Shown here: piece after piece, positions 43,729 through 51,549 of the stretch
Position numbering within the stretch: position 1 is the stretch's first letter
How the letters are laid out: each line of letters begins with the position of its first letter
NCBI RefSeq assembly: GCF_000430825.1
Contig: NZ_AUMT01000012.1
Span: forward strand, 1-64,000
Length of the DNA stretch: 64,000 bases
Reading direction: 5' to 3'
From: Chryseobacterium daeguense DSM 19388
GTDB lineage: Bacteria; Bacteroidota; Bacteroidia; Flavobacteriales; Weeksellaceae
The notes under the pieces: model-generated
What the model saw: only the letters and a program-made list of their open reading frames with translations
What the model was told of the DNA's origin: nothing
Database searches by the model: none
Program-made: the position numbers and the translations under genes

Positions 43729-44220
43729 TTAATTTATTCCTGTTGTTTTACTTCTTCTTTCCATAATGATGGTGTCACGCCAAATATCTCTTAGCTTTCC
43801 GATTTTTTCACGATAGCCTATCATTCTGAAGCCCGAACTTTGATGAAGAGCCACTGTTGCTTCATTCTCAGGAAACATACCGCTTTGCAATGTCCATATG
43901 CCGTTCCTTTCACTTTCTTCTATCAGTTTTTGCATTAAGGCTTTTCCAATGCCTTTTCCTTTATGATTATTGGAAATGTAGATGCTCAATTCTGCCACAC
44001 CACCATAGACACATCGGTCACTCACTGCCGAGAGTGCAGCCCAGCCAACAACCGTGTTGTCAATTATAGCAACCAATCGACTGTGTTTTAGTTTACCTTT
44101 GTCCCAATCCTCCCAAGTCGGAACAGTGGTTTCAAATGTGGCATTGCCTATTTCAAGTCCTTGCCTGTATATTTCCGCTATGTCTGGAAAATGCTTCTTG
44201 TCTGTTGGTATTATTTCCAT
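43729..44220 (-). CDS. arsN: GNAT acetyltransferase of the ArsN/phosphinothricin type
   Basis: 163 residues with the PAT/Bar-type pattern: IAEIYRQGLEIGNATFETTVPTW, VVGWAALSAVSDRCVYGGVAELSIYI and the acetyl-CoA loop NHKGKGIGKALM (about 91-102). Members found in ars operons (ArsN1) acetylate arsinothricin, an organoarsenical antibiotic; others acetylate phosphinothricin. Its place between ACR3 and an ArsC-type gene favours the arsenic role (inference). One base separates it from the gene upstream. Confidence 0.82.
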   Translation of the reverse strand: MEIIPTDKKHFPDIAEIYRQGLEIGNATFETTVPTWEDWDKGKLKHSRLVAIIDNTVVGWAALSAVSDRCVYGGVAELSIYISNNHKGKGIGKALMQKLIEESERNGIWTLQSGMFPENEATVALHQSSGFRMIGYREKIGKLRDIWRDTIIMERRSKTTGIN

Positions 44221-44221
44221 T

Positions 44222-44833
44222 CTATTTGTCTATCTGCGAAAAAACATAAAACATCTCTGTGGCGATTTGCAAACTTCTCTCAGTATAGATCTGCATCTGT
44301 TCCGGTGTGTTGTCTGAAGATTTGGGGTCATCGTATTTGATAGGAAATCTACCTTCTCCTCCAATCACTAAAGGGCAACCTTCATCGGCATTGTTGCACG
44401 TCATAATCGCACCAAATTCTTTTTTGGGATTAAAATCGTTGCTGTATTTTTTTGAAAAGCAGATGATAGGAGCTTCATTTTCTGCATACTTTACTGCATA
44501 GACAGGATTTGCATTGTCAATCAGCATCTGAATCTGAAATCCTTGATTTTCCAATGTTTCAGCCACTTTTGGAAACATTGCGGTCGCTTCTGTACCTCCA
44601 GAATAACAATACACGCTCTTAATACCAAAATGGAAAGCCATGGTCTGCGCCCAGATCTGGGACAGGTGACTTCTTCGGCTGTTGTGGGTACAGATAAAAT
44701 TCAGTCTGACTGTCTGATTTGCTTTCGATTTACTTTGGATGTAATCTGCTAATGGCTGCAAAACAGTTTTTCTTTCTTCGGTAATAGAGTCTATAGAAAT
44801 TGATTCTATAATCTTTGAAATGGTCTGGTTCAT
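44222..44833 (-). CDS. ArsC-type low-molecular-weight phosphatase/arsenate reductase
   Basis: 203 residues. The anion-binding C-X5-R loop is FICTHNSRRSHLSQ (Cys about 48, Arg about 54), followed by FGIKSVYCYSGGTEAT and VYAVKYAENEAP; the later CNNADEGCP carries two further Cys. In thioredoxin-coupled ArsC the second position of the loop Cys pair is usually Cys (H-N-S-C-R-S); here it is Arg, so electrons must be relayed by the later Cys residues or another thiol system. It lies inside the ars operon. Confidence 0.82.
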   Translation of the reverse strand: MNQTISKIIESISIDSITEERKTVLQPLADYIQSKSKANQTVRLNFICTHNSRRSHLSQIWAQTMAFHFGIKSVYCYSGGTEATAMFPKVAETLENQGFQIQMLIDNANPVYAVKYAENEAPIICFSKKYSNDFNPKKEFGAIMTCNNADEGCPLVIGGEGRFPIKYDDPKSSDNTPEQMQIYTERSLQIATEMFYVFSQIDK

Positions 44834-44887
44834 TTTTATTTATTTTATTAGTATCGATAAACGGACTTCTTTTTAATGGTAAGCATA

Positions 44888-46021
44888 CTAAATACTCATC
44901 AAAATATAGCCTAATAATGCACCTCCTAAAACGATAAACGCACTATTGATCTTTTGATATTTGAAAATAACAAAAGCACTGATCAATGCAATAGTGATCG
45001 TGCGCCAATCCGTAACGGCTTCTTTACCCATTGTAAAGCAGACGGCAATTATGATCGCTACAGAAGCTACATTGACGGCATCAAGAAAAGCCGATAAGCT
45101 TTTATATCCGCGTATCCGTTTCATTAGTGGATTGAGCAATGCAACGAAAATAAATGACGGAAGGAATATGGCAATGGTAGAAAAGATGGCACCCGATAAT
45201 CCATTGATCTGATAACCGATAAAGGTTACAGAAGAAAAGACAGGTCCCGGTGTGAACTGACCCACCGCGATCGCATCCATTAATTGCTGTCTGGTGATCA
45301 AGCCTTTTGCAACCAATTCTGTATCGAGGAAAGCAAAAAGAACATATCCGCTTCCATACAGTATTGAACCGATTTTCAGGAAAATCCAGAACAATTTGAC
45401 ATTTGTTTCTGAAAGAAAATTACTTTGACCGACCTTGAAAAATAATAAAGGAACAAAGCCCTGCATAGTGTTACCATTATTCGTGTTCTGAAACGAGAAT
45501 ACAACTATGGCCAGTAGCCCAGCACCAAACATTAGATAAATCTCGCTGATTCCTGATAAGGAACCTAATAATACAGCCATACCGACCAAAGCAAGGAATG
45601 TAGATTTGATCGACTTCTTTGCCAATGGATACACTGCGCCGATGATTACCGCAATGATCGCAGGCTTAATACCGTAAATGAACGGTTGAACTTGGGGCAG
45701 CTGTCCATATTGATGATATAAAAAAGCGAATATTCCTGTGATCAAAACGGCGGGAAAAATAAAGCACAAGCCGGCTGCTAGCAGACCTTTCCATCCGCCT
45801 TTGTCATAGCCGATGTGTATTGCCATTTCGGTACTGTTGGGGCCGGGGATAAGGTTGACAGCTCCTAAGAGATCAAGAAAATGCTGTTCGTCCATCCATT
45901 TCCTTTTGACCACCACTTCGTTCTGCATCATTGCGATGTGAGCGGCAGGACCGCCAAATCCTATAATGCCCAGTTTGAGAAAAAGAAGAATGATCTCTTT
46001 TGTGTTGACCTTATTTTCCAT
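44888..46021 (-). CDS. chrA: Chromate efflux transporter ChrA
   Basis: 377 residues, the long two-domain form of the CHR family. Both halves show the family motif: GGPAAHIAMMQNEVV and LGAVNLIPGPNSTEMAIHIG in the N-terminal half, and AIAVGQFTPGPVFSSVTFIGY in the second. About ten membrane helices. It exports chromate. It shares the ars operon, and its start codon overlaps the stop of the small DoxX remnant upstream, so expression is coupled. Confidence 0.92.
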   Translation of the reverse strand: MENKVNTKEIILLFLKLGIIGFGGPAAHIAMMQNEVVVKRKWMDEQHFLDLLGAVNLIPGPNSTEMAIHIGYDKGGWKGLLAAGLCFIFPAVLITGIFAFLYHQYGQLPQVQPFIYGIKPAIIAVIIGAVYPLAKKSIKSTFLALVGMAVLLGSLSGISEIYLMFGAGLLAIVVFSFQNTNNGNTMQGFVPLLFFKVGQSNFLSETNVKLFWIFLKIGSILYGSGYVLFAFLDTELVAKGLITRQQLMDAIAVGQFTPGPVFSSVTFIGYQINGLSGAIFSTIAIFLPSFIFVALLNPLMKRIRGYKSLSAFLDAVNVASVAIIIAVCFTMGKEAVTDWRTITIALISAFVIFKYQKINSAFIVLGGALLGYILMSI

Positions 46022-46130
46022 TTGGGATCAGTTTTTTATCGAGTGACCGACAACTTGCACCTTTGATCAGCAAAAGAATACTTCCGAAAAGCATCGCCCA
46101 GTCGGTTCCGCTTCCGTGTAGCAGTTCCAT
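46011..46130 (-). pseudogene. C-terminal remnant of a DoxX-like membrane protein
   Basis: A 39-codon frame starting at ATG 46130 and ending in TAA that overlaps the chrA start. It reads GSGTDWAMLFGSILLLIKGASCRSLDKKLI, like the last helix and the G-P-G-x-x-S-L-D end of DoxX proteins. The N-terminal helices are absent; the space upstream is taken by the methyltransferase gene. Probably the leftover of a fourth membrane gene in the ars operon, kept because it couples to chrA. A real small protein cannot be excluded. Confidence 0.45.
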
Positions 46131-46167
46131 ACGGATCAAAATGATGGTTTTGCTATTGTCAGTAAGA

Positions 46168-46815
46168 TTAAGCTTTAGCATTATCAGAAATGGTGTTTCT
46201 TCTTTTGAAGCTGCAGAATACAAAATTCTGAATGGTTTCAAAAGGTGTCTTATGATCAACAGAAAAACACTCGATCCCTTCAAAATATTTCTCAAACCGA
46301 TCTGTCATTGTCTGTTCTGAATATTGTTTAATATCGATACCGCTGCATTTTTTTGGTCCCAGCTTCGAAAAGGTACCGATTACCATCATTCCATTTCTGG
46401 AGATCGCATTTCCTGTAATTTCTATATAATGATTCACATCATTTTCTTCGGTCAAAAAATGAAAGGCCGCCCTGTCGTGCCAAAAATCGTATTGCTCTGT
46501 TGGTCTGAAATCCAAAATATCTTCGGTGATCCATTGTACTTTGTCGGCTTTGCTTCCTAGTCTTGCTTTTGCCCGTTCTATTGCTGTATGGGAAATGTCG
46601 AGCACTGTAATATCTTCATACCCTAACTCAAGCAAATGATCCACAAGAAAACTGTCCCCTCCGCCAACATCAATGATCTTAGCGGACTTGGCTAAATCGA
46701 GCTGACAGATGAATTTTAAAGAGGTCTCGGGATCAGGCTGATACCAGCTTACTGTTTCTAAAGGTTTGTTCTGGTAAATGTTTTCCCAATGCAATCTTTT
46801 GTCGAATGCTTCCAT
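46168..46815 (-). CDS. Class I SAM-dependent methyltransferase
   Basis: 215 residues. The SAM-binding loop is IIDVGGGDSFLVDHL (about 47-61), followed by ITVLDISHTAIERAKARLG and ITEDILDF; FWHDRAAFHFLTEEND contains the post-II region of the type often found beside ars and metal genes. It lacks the three conserved Cys of ArsM, so arsenite methylation is not indicated. The role in the operon is unknown. Twelve bases separate it from the DUF6428 gene. Confidence 0.88.
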   Translation of the reverse strand: MEAFDKRLHWENIYQNKPLETVSWYQPDPETSLKFICQLDLAKSAKIIDVGGGDSFLVDHLLELGYEDITVLDISHTAIERAKARLGSKADKVQWITEDILDFRPTEQYDFWHDRAAFHFLTEENDVNHYIEITGNAISRNGMMVIGTFSKLGPKKCSGIDIKQYSEQTMTDRFEKYFEGIECFSVDHKTPFETIQNFVFCSFKRRNTISDNAKA

Positions 46816-46827
46816 AAAGAAATTGAT

Positions 46828-47301
46828 TTAGCAACAGTCTCCTCCAGGTTTGCACGTATTAGTATTATTAACAGGCAATTCTGCCAGATTCTTCTTCAGT
46901 TTTTCCGAAGGAATTCCGCAAGCATCCTGAGCAAGACAAGCAGTGGTCTTACTTTTCAGAACAAAAACTTTCCCATTGAATTCCAGATCATATTTGCCAA
47001 TTGTATTGCTTTGATATTCCACTTCGATCTCATTATTTTCAATCCCTAAATTTTCTTCAGAAAGTTTGATAATATTAAGCAGTTTTCCGGGTTTTAACCT
47101 GTGCTCGTAGTCGTCCGCATTCCATAACTGGAAATTGACCACTGATTCCTCACGGATCACTCCGCCACAATCAATGAATTTTTTATTAATTTGTCCGACC
47201 TCCGTCACGTGGAAATGCTCAGGCACAATAGTCCCGTCTTCCAATTGAAACTCTACATTCTCCAATGTTGGCAAGATCTCTTTTATTTGTCCTAGTGTCA
47301 T
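46828..47301 (-). CDS. DUF6428 family protein of ars operons
   Basis: 157 residues, soluble. N-terminal LGQIKEILPTLENVEFQLEDGTIVPEHFHVTEVGQI and FIDCGGVIREE fit DUF6428, which is regularly found next to arsR in Bacteroidota. The C-terminal third is Cys-rich (TTACLAQDACG and TCKPGGDCC), which suggests arsenic or metal binding or a chaperone-like role (inference). It is the second gene of the operon, behind a possible second ArsR half-site at 47368. Confidence 0.82.
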   Translation of the reverse strand: MTLGQIKEILPTLENVEFQLEDGTIVPEHFHVTEVGQINKKFIDCGGVIREESVVNFQLWNADDYEHRLKPGKLLNIIKLSEENLGIENNEIEVEYQSNTIGKYDLEFNGKVFVLKSKTTACLAQDACGIPSEKLKKNLAELPVNNTNTCKPGGDCC

Positions 47302-47367
47302 AGTATTTTGTTTTAATTATTTTTAATTTAATGGATACGATTTGAAAGTCTAAAAATATATTTTACT

Positions 47368-47380
47368 AATGCAATATTTA
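47368..47380. promoter_or_regulatory. Possible second ArsR site between arsR and DUF6428
   Basis: AATGCAATATTTA shares the right arm of the palindrome AATATTGCAATATT found before arsR, with a degenerate left arm. It is located 67 bp upstream of the DUF6428 start. Weak evidence. Confidence 0.3.
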
Positions 47381-47395
47381 AAAGTAAAAAATGCA

Positions 47396-47722
47396 TCAAC
47401 AACATTTTTGATCAGTAACGGTATTAATGATCTTTGAAAAGTAATCCTTCATGATCTCGAAAGTATTTTCATCGATACAGTAGCATACTGAATTTCCCTC
47501 AATGTTACCTTTTATCAAACCGGCATTTTTTAGTTCTTTCAAATGCTGGGATATGGTGGGTTGTGCCAAGGGTAATTCATTGACGATGTCTCCCGTGATA
47601 CACGTATTTACCTTGAGCAGGTATTCTATAATAGCAACTCTGGCAGGATGTCCCAATGCTTTTGCTATCACTGCTATTTTATTTTGTTGATCTGTAAAGT
47701 GATCCGTCTTTGTAGCTCCCAT
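47396..47722 (-). CDS. arsR: ArsR family metalloregulator
   Basis: 108 residues with the winged-helix of ArsR/SmtB: IAVIAKALGHPARVAIIEYLLKVNTCITGDIVNELPLAQPTISQHLKELKNAGLIKG. A Cys in the helix before the turn (TCITGD), one in VCYCIDENT and the C-terminal KCC pair are candidate arsenite ligands; the classical C-V-C-E-L motif is absent. It is first in the operon and probably represses it. A perfect AATATTGCAATATT palindrome lies just upstream. Confidence 0.92.
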   Translation of the reverse strand: MGATKTDHFTDQQNKIAVIAKALGHPARVAIIEYLLKVNTCITGDIVNELPLAQPTISQHLKELKNAGLIKGNIEGNSVCYCIDENTFEIMKDYFSKIINTVTDQKCC

Positions 47723-47730
47723 GTTAATTT

Positions 47731-47744
47731 AATATTGCAATATT
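47731..47744. promoter_or_regulatory. Candidate ArsR operator
   Basis: AATATTGCAATATT, a perfect 14-bp palindrome 9 bp upstream of the arsR start. On the minus strand it overlaps TAATATTG, which is close to a TAnnTTTG element, so binding would block the promoter. Confidence 0.6.
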
Positions 47745-47801
47745 ACGATATATTTAATTGATAAGAAAATTAATTGATGTAAAATTGAAAATTTATAAAT
47801 T

Positions 47802-47819
47802 AATGTAAATTCGTAGAAT
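47802..47819 (+). promoter_or_regulatory. Degenerate copy of the GTAACAAAAGTAG motif before the Crp/Fnr gene
   Basis: AATGTAAATTCGTAGAAT resembles TATGTAACAAAAGTAGCTG (shared ATGTAA-N5-GTAG), 12 bp before the Crp/Fnr start. It may mark autoregulation. Weak. Confidence 0.3.
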
Positions 47820-47830
47820 ATTTTCACATA

Positions 47831-48463
47831 ATGAACCCAAATATAATTTCTTCCGAATTCAGTTCTTCTAAGGAATTAACTGATATGCTTTATCAAAACG
47901 GTATCCTGAAAACATATCACGAAGGAGATATTATTCTGGATGAAAATGCGTCCATACGCTCCATTCCGATTGTAATGAAAGGATTGTTAAAAGTAATAAG
48001 GACAGAAGAAGACGGCAGAGAAATTTTACTATACTACATTAAAGCAGGTGAAAGTTGCATTATGTCGTTTCTTGGTGGGATGCACAATGAGAAAAGTATT
48101 GTAAAGGCCGAAGTGGAGGAAGATTCTGAGATCTTGTTTTTACCAATGGATAAAGTTACATTATTCATCAAAGAATATCCGGAATGGCTGGATTATATTT
48201 TCAGGCTGTATCACAAGCGTTTTGAAGAATTGCTCGATATTATCAATGCGATCGCTTTCAAAAAAGTAGATGAAAGATTACTTGATCTGCTCTATAAAAA
48301 ATCTGAAAACTCCCAATCTAAAACCATCGTAATCACACACGAACAGCTTGCCAATGAACTCGGAACAGCCAGAGTAGTGGTGTCAAGACTTCTGAAACAG
48401 CTGGAAGATTCCGGTAAATTGAAATTGGGAAGAAACAAAATTACACTCTTGGATCCCATATAA
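47831..48463 (+). CDS. Crp/Fnr family transcriptional regulator (sulfur operon)
   Basis: 210 residues: a cyclic-nucleotide-binding-type sensor barrel (about 20-130) and a helix-turn-helix (about 160-200, HEQLANELGTARVVVSRLLKQLE). The recognition helix has V where many members have the DNA-reading Glu (T-A-R-x-V-V-S-R), so its target should differ from the FNR box. There are no N-terminal Fe-S cysteines. It is divergent from arsR and precedes the sulfur genes, whose upstream regions share a 21-bp motif; it is the probable regulator (inference). Confidence 0.9.
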   Translation: MNPNIISSEFSSSKELTDMLYQNGILKTYHEGDIILDENASIRSIPIVMKGLLKVIRTEEDGREILLYYIKAGESCIMSFLGGMHNEKSIVKAEVEEDSEILFLPMDKVTLFIKEYPEWLDYIFRLYHKRFEELLDIINAIAFKKVDERLLDLLYKKSENSQSKTIVITHEQLANELGTARVVVSRLLKQLEDSGKLKLGRNKITLLDPI

Positions 48464-48470
48464 ATTTCCC

Positions 48471-48492
48471 TATGTAACAAAAGTAGCTGTAC
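48471..48492 (+). promoter_or_regulatory. Repeated motif TATGTAACAAAAGTAGCTGT, copy 1 (before TSUP)
   Basis: TATGTAACAAAAGTAGCTGT followed by AC, 44 bp before the TSUP start. It is identical over 21 bp to 49459-49479 before the persulfide dioxygenase gene and similar to 52051. Candidate binding site of the Crp/Fnr protein encoded just upstream. Confidence 0.55.
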
Positions 48493-48535
48493 GGCTCCCC
48501 GGATATATCCATTTTTGCTTTATAAAAGTTGAAAA

Positions 48536-49324
48536 ATGGAAATCTTTGGATATGTAGCATCGGTTTTTATCGGTATTTCTTTAGGATTGATTGGCGGTGG
48601 CGGAAGTATTCTTACCGTTCCTGTTTTGGTTTATCTCTTCGGAATTGAGGCTTTTCTGGCAACAGAATATTCACTTTTCATTGTGGGAATCAGTAGTTTG
48701 GTTGGCTCGGCTTCTTATTTCAAAAAAGGATTGGTTAATTTTAAAACAGCTTTAGTTTTCGGTTTTCCTTCCATCATTTCTATTTTTCTGACAAGAAATT
48801 ACCTTTTGCCTCTTATTCCTGATGAAGTTTTCACTTTTGGAAGTTTCATTGTGACCAAAGACATTTTTCTTCTGTTACTATTTGCAGGATTAATGATTAC
48901 CGCTTCCTATAAGATGATTCAGAGAAGTGTTGTACTAAAAACGATAAATTCAGAAAAAAACAATACACCTTTGGCAGTAGCTGAAGGTTCTGTAGTCGGT
49001 ATTCTGACAGGTTTGGTAGGAGCAGGAGGCGGATTTATGATTATTCCTGCCTTGGTCAATCTTCTCAAAACGCCAATGAAAACTGCCATTGGAACTTCTT
49101 TGGTCATTATTTCTTTAAATTCTCTGATCGGATTTTTTTCATCAATGAATCACGTCAAGATCGAATGGAATTTATTATCAACCATCACCGCAATTGCCAT
49201 CGTTGGAATTATCATTGGCTCGCAATTATCAAAGAAAATTGATGGCAAAAAACTGAAACCTGCATTCGGATGGTTTATTCTGGTGATGGGAATTTACATT
49301 ATTATTAAAGAACTTTTCTTCTAA
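48536..49324 (+). CDS. TauE/SafE (TSUP) family sulfite/sulfonate exporter
   Basis: 262 residues with about eight helices. The two family repeats are visible: GISLGLIGGGGSILTVPVLVYLFG (about 10-33) and GILTGLVGAGGGFMIIPALVNLL (about 156-178), both glycine-rich entry motifs of TSUP carriers. It probably moves sulfite, sulfide or related anions. It is placed between a Crp/Fnr gene and a persulfide dioxygenase gene, in a module known for detoxifying reduced sulfur. Confidence 0.93.
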   Translation: MEIFGYVASVFIGISLGLIGGGGSILTVPVLVYLFGIEAFLATEYSLFIVGISSLVGSASYFKKGLVNFKTALVFGFPSIISIFLTRNYLLPLIPDEVFTFGSFIVTKDIFLLLLFAGLMITASYKMIQRSVVLKTINSEKNNTPLAVAEGSVVGILTGLVGAGGGFMIIPALVNLLKTPMKTAIGTSLVIISLNSLIGFFSSMNHVKIEWNLLSTITAIAIVGIIIGSQLSKKIDGKKLKPAFGWFILVMGIYIIIKELFF

Positions 49325-49325
49325 T

Positions 49326-49440
49326 ATTATTGGGGCAGCTTTATCCGCCTTCCACTCCCGCTTTTTTGCTCGTCGTTCCTCCTCACAAAAAGAGCTCCGT
49401 TCAAGTCGGGCAGCAATCATTCGGTGTTTCAAAATAGGAG
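49326..49440. repeat. Dispersed Bacteroidota intergenic repeat
   Basis: The stretch containing GGGGCAGCTTTATCCGCC, CACTCCCGC, TTGCTCGTCGTTCC and AGCTCCGTTCAAGTCGGGC is, as far as I recall, a common dispersed intergenic element in Chryseobacterium and Flavobacterium genomes. It is more GC-rich than its surroundings and contains no gene. It lies between TSUP and the next operon gene. Confidence 0.55.
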
Positions 49441-49458
49441 ATAATTAATTAAAACTCT

Positions 49459-49479
49459 TATGTAACAAAAGTAGCTGTA
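49459..49479 (+). promoter_or_regulatory. Repeated motif TATGTAACAAAAGTAGCTGT, copy 2
   Basis: Exact 21-bp match to 48471-48491, 58 bp before the persulfide dioxygenase gene. Its presence after the inserted dispersed repeat means the downstream genes keep their own control site. Confidence 0.55.
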
Positions 49480-49537
49480 GAACAGAGTTCAAACCCGGAA
49501 ATTTGTATCAAATTAAAATTAAATAAAAAATATTAAA

Positions 49538-50950
49538 ATGAAAATAGAACAGATCTATACAGGATGTCTCGCTCAGGGAGCTTATTATATTGTTTCAAAA
49601 GGTGAAGCGGTGATCATTGATCCTTTAAGAGAAACTCAACCTTACATCGAGAGACTGGAAAAAGACAATGTAAAATTAAAATACATTTTTGAAACCCATT
49701 TTCACGCAGATTTTGTGAGTGGCCACGTTGATTTAAGTAAAAAAACAAATGCGCCAATCGTTTATGGACCAACGGCAAAGCCCGAGTTTGAAGCCATCAT
49801 TGCTCAAGACGGACAGATCTTTGAAATCGGAAAAATCAAAATAAAAGTTCTGCACACACCGGGACACACAATGGAAAGTTCTTCCTTTTTGTTAATCGAT
49901 GAAAACGGAAAAGAAAAAGCACTTTTCAGTGGAGATACTCTGTTTCTCGGCGATGTCGGTCGCCCGGATCTGGCTCAGAAAGCGGTAAATATGACCAAGG
50001 AAGAACTTGCTGGGCTTCTTTACGATAGTTTATACCAAAAAATTCTGCCTTTGGATGATGAAATTATCGTTTATCCTGCGCACGGAGCCGGTTCTGCCTG
50101 CGGAAAAAATATGCAGAAAGAAACGGTTGATACGTTGGGTAATCAAAAGAAAACAAATTATGCATTGAATCAAAAAGACAAAGAAAGCTTTATAAAAGCT
50201 GTTACAGAAGGGCTTCTTCCTCCACCTTCTTATTTCGGGATGAATGTAGCGATGAATAAAAAAGGCTATGAGAGCTTTAATGAGGTTTTATCTAAAGGTC
50301 TTCACGCTCTTTCTCCTGAAGAATTTGAAGAAATGGCAGAACATTCAGGAGCTTTGATTTTGGATGTCAGAAATAATGAAAATTTTGCTAAAGGTTTTAT
50401 TCCTCAATCGATTAATGTTGGGTTAGGCGGAGATTTTGCACCTTGGGTCGGTGCTTTGATTGTAGATGTAAAACAACCGATTTTATTAATTACCGATGAA
50501 AATAATGAAGAGGAAACGGTCACAAGACTCAGCAGAGTAGGGTTTGACAATGTTTTGGGTTTTCTGAAAGGTGGTTTTGAAGCCTGGAAAAACAGCGGAA
50601 AGGTAATTGATATCGTTAACAGAATCTCTGCAAACCAATTTGAAAATGAGATTAAAGATAAAGACCTTACAATCATTGATGTACGAAAAGAAAGTGAGTA
50701 CGAAGCAGAACACGTCGATGAAGCCTATAATAAGCCTTTAGCTTACATCAATGAGTGGATTAACCATATTGAACCGACCGAACATTTTTATCTTCACTGT
50801 GCAGGCGGGTACCGAAGTATGATGGCGGCGAGCATTCTTCTGGCAAGAGGCTACAGAAATTTTACCGAAATTGAAGGTGGATTTAATGCAATCGCACAAA
50901 CTGATGTTCCCAAAAGCAATTTCGTTTGTCAAAGTAAAGTTTTGAAGTAA
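49538..50950 (+). CDS. Persulfide dioxygenase-rhodanese fusion (MBL fold)
   Basis: 470 residues. The N-terminal metallo-beta-lactamase domain (about 1-230) has the metal motif ETHFHADFVSGH, HTPGHT, FSGDTLF and VYPAHGAGS, as in ETHE1-type persulfide dioxygenases. Two rhodanese domains follow. The first (about 265-360) lacks the active Cys (LLITDENNEEE). The second (about 370-460) has it in HCAGGYRS (about Cys429). It oxidises persulfides to sulfite and transfers sulfane sulfur. Same operon as the YeeE genes downstream. Confidence 0.93.
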   Translation: MKIEQIYTGCLAQGAYYIVSKGEAVIIDPLRETQPYIERLEKDNVKLKYIFETHFHADFVSGHVDLSKKTNAPIVYGPTAKPEFEAIIAQDGQIFEIGKIKIKVLHTPGHTMESSSFLLIDENGKEKALFSGDTLFLGDVGRPDLAQKAVNMTKEELAGLLYDSLYQKILPLDDEIIVYPAHGAGSACGKNMQKETVDTLGNQKKTNYALNQKDKESFIKAVTEGLLPPPSYFGMNVAMNKKGYESFNEVLSKGLHALSPEEFEEMAEHSGALILDVRNNENFAKGFIPQSINVGLGGDFAPWVGALIVDVKQPILLITDENNEEETVTRLSRVGFDNVLGFLKGGFEAWKNSGKVIDIVNRISANQFENEIKDKDLTIIDVRKESEYEAEHVDEAYNKPLAYINEWINHIEPTEHFYLHCAGGYRSMMAASILLARGYRNFTEIEGGFNAIAQTDVPKSNFVCQSKVLK

Positions 50951-50973
50951 TTTTGAATTAAATAATTAAATTA

Positions 50974-51537
50974 ATGTTAGATATCATAAAAGAACCCTGG
51001 CCATGGTATATCGCAGGTCCTCTGATTGGTCTTACTGTTCCGACTTTGCTGATTTTAGGCAATAAATCTTTCGGAATCAGTTCGTCATTGCGACATATTT
51101 GCGCAGCCTGTATTCCGGCAAACGTGAGTTTTTTCAAATACGACTGGAAAAAAGAATCCTGGAATTTATTCTTCGTTTTAGGAATTTTCTTCGGAGGAAT
51201 GATTGCCATTCATTTGCTGATGATTCTTGGAGGAATTACAGTCAATCCAAACCTTAAAGCAGAATTGGCAACCTATGGGATCACGGATTACAGCAATCTT
51301 GTCCCGACACAACTGATGAATTTTGAAAGTTTATTGACGTTAAAAGGATTCATTATGATGGTTGTCGGTGGATTTTTGGTTGGCTTCGGAACAAGATATG
51401 CGGGAGGTTGCACCAGCGGACACGCGATAATGGGACTTTCCAATCTTCAATGGCCTTCTTTAGTAGCGACCATTTGCTTTATGGTCGGCGGTTTTTTAAT
51501 GGCAAATGTGATTTTTCCAATCATTCTTTCACTCTAA
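50974..51537 (+). CDS. YeeE/YedE family sulfur transporter, first half
   Basis: 187 residues with five or six helices. The signature RYAGGCTSGHAIMGLS (Cys about 147) is the conserved Cys motif of YeeE-type thiosulfate channels, and IRHICAACIPANVSFF-like LRHICAACIPANVSFF is a further Cys pair typical of this half. It imports or exports thiosulfate or other sulfur species together with the next gene. 23 bp after the persulfide dioxygenase gene. Confidence 0.9.
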   Translation: MLDIIKEPWPWYIAGPLIGLTVPTLLILGNKSFGISSSLRHICAACIPANVSFFKYDWKKESWNLFFVLGIFFGGMIAIHLLMILGGITVNPNLKAELATYGITDYSNLVPTQLMNFESLLTLKGFIMMVVGGFLVGFGTRYAGGCTSGHAIMGLSNLQWPSLVATICFMVGGFLMANVIFPIILSL

Positions 51538-51549
51538 ATATATTTAATA

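Noticed and set aside
46011..46295. A 94-codon minus-strand ORF overlapping the methyltransferase end
   Set aside because: Its first half is the methyltransferase gene read in another frame. Only the last 39 codons from ATG 46130 resemble a protein family, so only that part was kept as a DoxX remnant.
48471..48492. Reading the GTAACAAAAGTAG motif as a minus-strand promoter (TACTTTTG)
   Set aside because: No TTG lies at the right distance on that strand, and the genes it accompanies are on the plus strand.
49229..49432. Minus-strand ORF of 67 codons over the TSUP end and the dispersed repeat
   Set aside because: It is formed by a known type of dispersed repeat and the shadow of TSUP; no family resemblance.
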